From assembly GCA_036417435.1 (NCBI GenBank), contig CM070904.1, positions 18,086,835-18,150,834 on the forward strand: a DNA stretch of 64,000 nt, written 5' to 3'. This document shows, in pieces, positions 56,491 to 64,000 of the stretch. Numbering within the stretch: the stretch's first letter is position 1; every line of letters starts with the position of its first letter. This stretch comes from Inia geoffrensis (lineage: Eukaryota > Chordata > Mammalia > Artiodactyla > Iniidae). Below the pieces are notes generated by a model. The model saw only the letters and a list, made by a program, of their open reading frames with translations, ran no database searches and had not been told where the DNA came from. The position numbers and the translations under genes were made by a program.

Positions 56491-58899
56491 GAGAGGCTCA
56501 GAGAGGCAGTAAACTCAGCAAGAGAATTAATGATGACAACGCTAAGCAATATACAAGGGCGGGGGGGGTTGCATGAATAGGCTGGAATTTCTTATCATCA
56601 TTGAGTGCAAGCTTTAAGGCTCACGGATGGACAGTTTTATTAGAAGCAGGCAGGATTCATACCTAAGTCCAACCCATGATAACCCAAGGTCCCTCTTGTC
56701 ACGCAAGCACATACGCATATGTACAATGTGGCTTCTCTTTCCAGTTACAAATTGTTTCTTCCCTCACCTGTATTCATCCAGCAAAACAGGAACAGTATTT
56801 TATTCTTTGGACCACACTTTGTCTTCCCCTTTTGACATCTTCTGCTTCCAGCATGGACAGCTGGGAAGCCCATGGACCTATCATTCCTAGGGATACTTTC
56901 CCTCCTCTCTAAGAGCCACTGAGAACTCTGTTCTTTATTTGACCCATTTTAGGGTACTTGTATTTTGAGGGAGAGACAAAGTTTGTAAGAATTCAACTTC
57001 TAAGAAAAGTTTTTAAATTAAAGTCCTCATGACCAAAACCACCCACAAAACCTACATTATTCTGATGTTTCCATCATTCTGTCAGGGCTACTCCAGAGCT
57101 ATTATGGTTCTTTGCATTTTAGGACCACTTCCTTGGATGTTCTGGGCTGGGAAACACAGAGCCCATGACCATTCTCAGGTTTTGTAGATTATGGCCTCAT
57201 CTTTCCAACAAATTACCCTGATCTAGTTCCTTAGCCAGGCTTCGTCTTAATTACCTGATAATACTTTGTGTCCTTCCCAGCCATGACACTTAGATAAGAG
57301 AGTCCAGGTTTAAATGAACATCAAAAACTCCCCTGAAAAGGGACAGAATTTATAATGTGTGACATGCCTCCTGAAAGGTATGTGAAGAGGAAAAGTACGT
57401 GAGAGGCTAGGCTTCCCACTGTGCTGCTGATGTGGGAGATTTTGGTTCCAATTATATGCACAGAAGTTTTTCTGGGAGACAGCTGGCATTGCATCTGTGT
57501 TCTTCTCTTCCAGATCACCATTTTCATTCACTATACCCTAGATTGGTTCAAATGCATGAGTTGATGGATGAGATCTTTCTTTACAAGAAATGAAAAAAAT
57601 CAAAAACTTAACAAACGACTCCCAAAATATTGTTAAATCCCGGTGTGCTGTATGGGATGGCCCCAGGGCAGGCAAATCCTTTAGGGAGGATGTAGATACT
57701 AAAATCCTAGAAGCATGAGAGCATCAGGCAGCTGAAGAAAGAATTTACATGTAGCAAGGGTGGTAAAAAAGAGAAGTTAGGAGAGGGCTGGAAAGACCTT
57801 TGCTACCTCCACAATGTTGCCAAGGGCCAGTGTGAGCCCTAATCATCAAGCTCATAAAAGTGCAAGCAGAAAATAGAAACAAAGACAACTGGCTCTTCAA
57901 GTATAGCCTATTTTATTATTTAAAGGTTTATTAAGTGCATAGATCATGGAACCAGTGTCTCAGATTTCCAGTGAGACCTGATTCAATATATTAGGATACA
58001 ACGTTAAAGTAAAGGTCTGCAAGCTTTATCGAATACTAAATATCGTTTATAGTGGGATGTCTCTATAAAATTAATGTTCGTGCCCAAATGGTTATTTCAA
58101 CATTTGTGAGAAAGTGAATGAAACCTGAACGAGTTAAGCCTTATTCATGATAAACGTGGCTTTGAAACAGACAAGCCACCCACTTACTAGACAACATACA
58201 TCCAAACAAGAGGAAAATCTCTGTTATGATAGGCTATGCTTAGATGCGAAGAATGGAGATCCAAGCCCAGTTCTTGGCAAAATAATTGGATCTCTGTCTT
58301 TGTTTTTGACTCTGCCCCTCACTGGCTGCTTCATTCCTGAATATGTCTATCCCATTTATACCTTGAGTTCCTCTACCTTTCTCCTCACTCATGAATTTTG
58401 ATTTGACGACTAGATACAGTTTCTTGGGTCTTGATAATTTGTACAGGTTTGTACTTCTCATTAGACGCTGCTGGCTTAGAGTAGTTGGCCATCCTGACTC
58501 ATCTCACTCAGACCTCTGAATTCCCACTGTGGCAGTGACCCCCTTGGTTAGATCTCCACAGGGCTTACTAGTGCTACAGGGGCTCATAAAAGCAAGGGCT
58601 GTCTGTCATTGGACTGAGACTGCCTATCCACTATGACTCTTTCCATGAACTTACTTTTACGATATTAAGTTCATTCTACAGGATGCCCATTCAAGACAGA
58701 AAATCTGTGTTCTGGCCGAAGTCTTTCCAACAAGTGTCCCTAATATGGTTACTTAACTACACTGAGCTTAACCACTCTAAGCTAATACAGAGAATCACTG
58801 GTCACTGTTCCCCTTTTCTTCACTGAAGCCAGGGTGAACACTGCCCAGGTCAATATTAATTGCAGTTACGGAGGCGGGTGTCAGGAATGGAGGAAGGAG
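56491..58899. other. unassigned DNA
   Basis: About 2.4 kb with no repeat or gene I can name. The short frames at 56627-56912, 57310-57531 and 58147-58461 are unrecognised and overlap on alternative strands or phases. Confidence 0.4.
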
Positions 58900-59144
58900 G
58901 GAACCAATATTTATAAATGCCCTCCTATGTCCTAGGTACTGTTTGGGGTTTTATATACCTAGTGAGTTATCATAACAGGGAGGCAGTAGTGATCCTCCGG
59001 TATGCTTTAAAAATCTGGGATGCAGAGAGGTTAAGTAATTTTCCCAAGATCACACAGTATGTGTTAAATCATGACTTGAAACTGATTTCTGTCTGAGTCT
59101 ATCTGATTGCGAATCACATGTTCTTTCCATTATATTACGTTGCC
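58900..59144 (-). mobile_element. MIR SINE, nearly complete
   Basis: 'aaccaatatttataaatgcc', 'gatgcagagaggttaagtaa', 'ttttcccaagatcacacagt' and 'tgttctttccattatattac' are in reverse MIR order. Confidence 0.75.
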
Positions 59145-59149
59145 CTCAT

Positions 59150-59320
59150 TTTCAAGTCTTCGGCCTCATTTTTTCTTTAATCTGAAAATTGCAGCTAACT
59201 ATCTAACTGGGTTTTTTATTAAAATAAAGTGAGACATGTATGCTAAGTATGTAGTATAGGATCTGGTATGTAGTAACCATGAAACAGATGAGAATCATGT
59301 TTATTGTTACTATGACTATG
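59150..59320 (+). mobile_element. MIR-like SINE, opposite orientation
   Basis: 'ggcctcattttttctttaat', 'ctgaaaattgcagctaacta' and 'gtataggatctggtatgtag', then 'taaccatgaaacag', loosely follow plus-strand MIR. Confidence 0.4.
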
Positions 59321-59438
59321 ATTACACTTTCAGCAAAAATGTGTCTGGCTCAGGACTCCTGTGGCTGCTCAGCACAGGGCTCCAAGAGCTGAGGATGGCA
59401 AGATGGACAATAAGGCCTATCTAGGACCTACGATTCCG

Positions 59439-59662
59439 ACATGTTTTTGTTTTTTTTGTGGTATGCGGACCTCTCACTGTTGTGGCCTCTCCCGTCGTGG
59501 AGCACAGGCTCCGGACGCGCAGGCTCAGCAGCCATGGCTCACGGGCGCAGCCGCTCGGCGGCATGCGGGATCTTCCCGAACCAGGGCACGAGCCCGTGTC
59601 CCCTGCATCGGCAGGCGGACTCTCAACCACTGCGCCACCAGGGAAGCCCCCAACATGTTTTT
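59439..59662 (-). mobile_element. CHR-type SINE, short class, with 10-bp TSD
   Basis: A T-run, then gtggtatgcggacctctcac, closing cactgcgccaccagggaagc. The target duplication acatgttttt is at 59439-59448 and 59653-59662. Confidence 0.94.
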
Positions 59663-60089
59663 CATGCTTACAGTATAGCACACTAATAATGTATCTCATT
59701 AAATATGCATCAGATTAGTGCTGAAATTTTATTTGAACCAACTCCAAACTAATAGGTATGCAAATCTCAGTTTTTCATATTGTTTCTGAGGTACCTTACA
59801 AATCTGCCCAAACTTAAGAGCAAACAACAACAATAAAAACTACCAAAAGCATCGTCTTGGAGTGGCCAGGTTTGTGTTCCTGAGCACATACTGATGTATG
59901 AAATAACTTTACAAATTATTCTCCCATACACCACTCTATATCTAAGAAATTGAAACATATATGTCCCCAGATGTATATGAGAGTGTACATTTGACTTCTG
60001 TTGTTAACAGTTCAAAAACACATCCCAAGCAGTGATTTTGTTCAAATCACTACTGGACATACAGTATGGAGTGACAGAGAGTTTGGTTC
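59663..60089. other. unassigned DNA
   Basis: Nothing recognised. Confidence 0.35.
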
Positions 60090-60200
60090 ACAAACATTTA
60101 TTGAGAGCCTACTCCATGCACTTAATACCACAGCTCTCTGGCACACAATAAGACTCAATGGATATGAGCTGGGATGATGATGGTGGTGGTGATTAAAGAA
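60090..60200. mobile_element. L2/MIR-like fragment
   Basis: 'cacaaacatttattgagagc' and 'ctactccatgca' read like a reverse L2 terminus, and 'acacaataagactcaatgga' like a forward one. Ambiguous. Confidence 0.3.
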
Positions 60201-60280
60201 GGAATAATGTATATTCCAGCTTTGGACGAGAGCTCAGATAGTTTCTGAGGTCAATCCATTAATATTTTATAGTTTAATAA

Positions 60281-60344
60281 CCCCCCCACACACACATACT
60301 TACACACATCAGCCATACACACACCCCACTTACACACACAGAAC
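60281..60344. repeat. CA-rich degenerate repeat
   Basis: A C-run followed by interrupted CA units (ccccccacacacacatactt, cacacacccca, tacacacacag). Confidence 0.8.
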
Positions 60345-61387
60345 TATTACACACAGGCATAGGACTGAGTCCTCTGTGCCTCTAGCTTCCTAGAAAAACC
60401 TTTGATTTCATGAAGTTACATTAGGTGTACTGAGCCTATATCATTGGGGTTTTTTAGGGAAATTCAACTTTCAGGGCTCTACTTACATTAACTGCCACCA
60501 AGCATACAGCGTGTATTCTCCTATTAAAATATGCTCAGTATTTTATACGATTCCTTTTAAACTCCACGTTAATAAACTCAGCCCAAACAACAGGCGAAAA
60601 CATCCTTAAATAAATATAGCCCATTCTATTTCCATGGGGATGTATTATTGCTATTGATGTTCTAGTCATCTACTTTTAAAGCCAGGTTGAAAATGATTTT
60701 TTTAGTGCTAAACCTCATTTATTAAAACCTTGAAAGTTGATTGCCTTAATTTTCCCCCAATCAACAAGATAACACTTAATTTTAAGGTCTGGATTAGTGG
60801 CACTCCCAACAATGAAGTAATGATACCACTTATTTACATTAGAATTAACACAAGTTCAGAACTTACAGCCCTCATCAATTTTCCAAATAAAACTGCAGCT
60901 GTAGAGTGGAACAGGTGAAATGAGGTCTGTATTTCTCAGATGTAACATAGCCAAGAGCTTAACCCAGGCTTCATGAAGTTTAAAAGCAATAAAGCCAAAG
61001 TTATTTCAGCCCTGCACGATACTTATTTAAGGAGATGGATGTTATTGGTTGTCTTTCAATATACTGCTTATACTGTCATTAAAACTTGAAATGGGATCTT
61101 CGGTTTATATGTGTGAAATACCATACTCTGATAAGACCCACCCCTCTCCCCAATCTCTTTGAAACAGAAGGATAAAACCGTTGTAAAGCTACGCCCAGAG
61201 TACTGTGATGTTTATAGACTCCTATCTCTATCCTCATTCTCTACAGAAAAAAACGTTAAGATTGTGAGATTATGGAATATCAAGTATAAGAACCAGATAC
61301 ATCTGTCAGGACCTTTGGTCCTAAGAGTCAGGAACCTAAGGCAGTTCATTAGAGCACTTGGTGGCATGAAAGAATATATTAACTAAT
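60345..61387. other. repeat-free stretch, possible conserved non-coding DNA at 60440-61120
   Basis: No repeat recognised. It contains TAAT cores, a cagctg E-box (near 60895-60901) and A/T-rich words typical of deeply conserved enhancers (aagttgattgccttaatttt, gacttacagccctcatcaat-like block). Inference only. Confidence 0.3.
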
Positions 61388-61500
61388 CTCTAAACTCTAT
61401 GAAGGAAGGAACCATGTCTCCAGCTCTAACACTGTCTGTTGAGGTGCCAAGCAAATATCAGTTATGTAGTGAATACTGAATTAATTAATGAATAGATGCT
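61388..61500 (+). mobile_element. LINE-2 3' end
   Basis: 'tctatgaaggaaggaaccat', 'gtctccagctctaacactgt', 'atgtagtgaatactgaatta' and 'attaatgaatagatg' follow the L2 3' end. Confidence 0.5.
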
Positions 61501-62118
61501 CTACAGAAACAGCCAAGTCCTTTCATGGTGATTAACTCTTGCAAAAAAGTTCCCACCCATAAAGAAAATGTGAGTATGTGCTACAGCACAAAACCTTCTA
61601 ATGTAGGAAGGTAAGTTGGAAGAGGGGGAGAACAGAGAGGCGTGTTTCTTCTTTGCTTGGGTGTCTGTCTGGGGTAGAAATGCTTTTGAAGGGGCCCTGC
61701 TTCTTCCTCTCTTCCTCTACTTCTAAACGTAACAGGTTCAACAAGTTCCGTCAAAGTAGCATTTATTCGGTGTAGCACTACTCTTTTAATCTCAGCACTC
61801 TCAGTCTATTAAGATAAAGCCGAGTTTAAATGGAGATAATCAGGCCTCTTTCATTTTCATTATCATTATCAGGTGTAATCACATTTTTCAATCTCCCTGC
61901 ATAAGAGCTGAGGTTCCTACTCTGCACTAATGTATGCTAGACGTATTGTCACTAGTATATTAAAGAGTAAATTGGGATAAGTTAATGATGCTGAGGCATA
62001 TCAAACTGCTTATGACTGTGTCAAGTCAAACCAAGGCTTATGTTTACATCATGATCCCCATGACAATAAAATTCTTTGGTTTCTTTTAAAACCAAAAGAA
62101 AAAATAACTAATTGAAAT
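61501..62118. other. unassigned DNA
   Basis: Nothing recognised. Confidence 0.35.
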
Positions 62119-63368
62119 AGGTCCAGACAAATCACAGATATTGGAATTAGCAGAGGAGCACTTTTTAAAGTGGCTCTGACAAATATGTTGAAGGGTTTTG
62201 AAAAACATAAATATTATGAGTGAGCAGATAGGGGGTTCTCAGAAAATTAATGGAGTTCATCATATAAATTAACCCAATGGAAATTCTAGAACTGAAAAAT
62301 ATGATACCTGAAATGTAAAATTATCTTATGAGCTTAACAGACGACTGGTACCTGGAGAAGAAACAATCAGTGAACCTCAAGAGAGGAAAATATAAATTAT
62401 AAAATTAAAGGACAGAGAGGGGGAAAAAAGCTTAAAAATGAACAGAGCTGAAGTGATTTGTGGGGCATTATATAGTCTAACAGATATGTAATTGGAGTCT
62501 CAGAAGGAAGAGAAAACGATTGGCAGAGAAACAAATATTTGAAGAAATGGTGGCTTAAATTTCTTTTCCAAATTTGATTTTTAAAACATCAATCCCTAGA
62601 GGAAGCTGAATGAAACCTCAGCAGGCTAAACATAAAGAAAATGACATCTAGATACATCATAGTCAGATTCTTGAAAACCAAAGAAAAAAGAGAAAAATCT
62701 TAGAGTAATTCAATGGAGAAAGAAGTCTTTTCAAATACTGATAAGCACAGGGTATCCATATAGAAGAAGAAAATGAACCTCTACGCCTAAATGTAACTAT
62801 ACACAATAATTAAATTTATCATCAATAACAGACCTAAGCATAAAAGTTAAATTATAAAGCTTCTTAAAAAATAGGAAAATTTCTACACGCCTTGGGTACG
62901 TAAATATTTCTTACAAAGTAAGCCTTAAAAAAAAAGTGTCCATGAACAGTCAGATAGTTTTTTTTTTTTTTAGGCAGATAGATTGAAAAACAACAAACAA
63001 GCCAACCTGTGGTACATCCAATATATTTAAGTCTAACAATAAGAAAGAAAAAGTACAAGTGCACATAGATAAATCCCCAAAACTTTATGCTGCAAGAAGC
63101 CAGAGACAAAAAAGTATGCACTATCTTACTCCAGAAATTTTAGAAAAAATAGGAAAAAATAATCTGTGGTTATAGAAATCAAACAGTAGTTGCCTCTGGG
63201 TGATAGAAAGACTGACTGCAAAGGAAGATGAGGGAACTTTCTTAAACAGCAGAAGTAGTCTATATCATTAAGGGTTCTGAATCACATAGATGCAAGCATC
63301 TGTCAAAACTTGTATGTAACTGCAAAATATCTGTGCATTTTACTGCGTATATTTTATCTCATTTTTTA
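62119..63368 (+). mobile_element. ancient half-L1-like element (ORF1 region joined to L1 3' end)
   Basis: The first half (62119-62720) matches L1 ORF1 at nucleotide level: atatgtaattggagtctcag, aaggaagagaaaacgattgg, atttgaagaaatggtggctt, tacatcatagtcagattctt and gaaaaccaaag. From 62815 a late ORF2 word (gacctaagcataaaagttaa) appears, then from 63000 the 3' UTR: tagaaatcaaacagtagttg, cctctgggtgatagaaagac, actgcaaaggaagatgaggg and gtgcattttactgcgtatat. The whole reverse transcriptase is missing. This could be HAL1 or an L1 with a large internal deletion. Confidence 0.65.
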
Positions 63369-63404
63369 CAAAGGAAAAAAATTACAAATCAATCTCATCT
63401 TCTT

Positions 63405-63475
63405 CTTTAAGCCACATTATCCTCTCCTGACTTCCCCATTTATCTTAATGGCAGCTTTATTCTCAGTCAAAACAG
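63405..63475 (+). mobile_element. possible L2 coding-region fragment
   Basis: 'tgacttccccatttatctta' and 'atggcagctttattctcag' resemble L2 reverse-transcriptase-downstream sequence. Weak. Confidence 0.3.
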
Positions 63476-63614
63476 AACTATTGTCATTTTTACACCTGTT
63501 ACCCTTTCCTCCAATATTTCACCATTTTCCAAATTCAAATAATACTATAGTGGTTACCATTTTTGTCCAATAGTTCACTTATAATCTCATTCATTTTGTG
63601 TACAAACCCATTGG

Positions 63615-63742
63615 TTTTTATTTCCTTATCCACTGTGAGGAAACTAAGATTCAGAGAAATCAAGTCACAAATAGTCCGTCAAGAATCAGCATTTGAATTC
63701 TTGTCTGCCTCTTAATTTTTGCCACCAGTACTTATTACAAAA
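63615..63742 (-). mobile_element. MIR SINE fragment
   Basis: 'cactgtgaggaaactaagat', 'tcagagaaatcaagtcacaa' and 'gcatttgaattcttgtctgc' fit reverse MIR. Confidence 0.6.
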
Positions 63743-63884
63743 TCCCCCTCACGTCTCTCCCACTTTAAAGCAGTACCCTCAACCAAATATAACGTGGATT
63801 TTGTCCTCAGAGTAGCAAACAAATAAGCAAATAACTGGCTAAGACCATCAAAGACCCCCATGTTAGTAAAGCTGATAGCTGTCC

Positions 63885-64000
63885 TCTAGCCCACGTCTTA
63901 CTTGACCTCTTGTCTGCATTTATCACTGTTGACGTTTTTCCTACCTAAAGCATACTTCCCTTACTCCTTTTCCCCATGCAAAGTATCCTCCTGGTTTCCC
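63885..64000 (+). mobile_element. LINE-2 reverse-transcriptase fragment, runs off the window
   Basis: 'cttgacctcttgtctgcatt' reads LDLLSAF, a decayed form of the L2/CR1 motif LDLSAAFDTVDH, and 'atcactgttgacg' continues it (TVD). 'cctcctggtttccc' at the end fits the following L2 block. The element continues past 64000. Confidence 0.45.

Overview
The window is mammalian nuclear DNA, almost certainly from a cetacean and perhaps a toothed whale. The best evidence is twelve tRNA-derived SINEs of the CHR type. Each carries the block reading ttccctggtggcgcagtgg, and the same elements occur in both strands. Four are about 300 bp and eight are a shorter class of about 200 bp. They sit beside LINE-1 copies whose 3' ends are of the cetartiodactyl kind. 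I see no Alu, B1/B2 or carnivore SINEs and no ruminant BovB or Bov-tA.

I found no intact protein-coding gene, no rRNA or tRNA gene and no CRISPR array. Open reading frames are short (141 codons at most) and mostly lie inside SINEs and LINEs. The sequence is AT-rich and CpG-poor. It reads as a gene desert or the inside of a very large intron. The only trace of a cellular gene is a 5'-truncated processed pseudogene of nucleophosmin (NPM1) at about 3676-4250 on the minus strand.

Layout. 1-9 kb: unique DNA, an ancient L1 (1.6-2.95 kb), the NPM1 pseudogene and a short young L1 tail (7.17-7.56 kb). 9-21 kb: SINEs, two MLT1 LTRs and a cluster of MER20/MER5A-like hAT miniature elements. 21-29 kb: a young L1 nested in an older L1, and an L1 3' end that carries its own SINE. 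29-39 kb: MIRs, a perfect E-box palindrome, a mariner-type miniature element and a 1.56-kb hAT transposon remnant with a SINE inside it. 39.5-44.9 kb: a 5.3-kb nearly full-length but dead L1 on the minus strand. 45-64 kb: an ancient L1 3' UTR, MIR/L2 relics, a twin-primed (inverted) L1, further SINEs and an ORF1-containing half-L1-like element.

Most young insertions have recognisable target-site duplications of 10-16 bp, so their boundaries are exact. Old families (MIR, L2, MER5/MER20, MLT1) were called by recalled consensus similarity, and their edges are approximate. Several repeat-free stretches (about 36.0-36.4, 46.5-47.1, 49.35-50.2 and 60.4-61.1 kb) look like possible conserved non-coding DNA, which only an alignment can test. 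I did not find a convincing new biological system here. The points of interest are insertion structures and phylogenetic markers.
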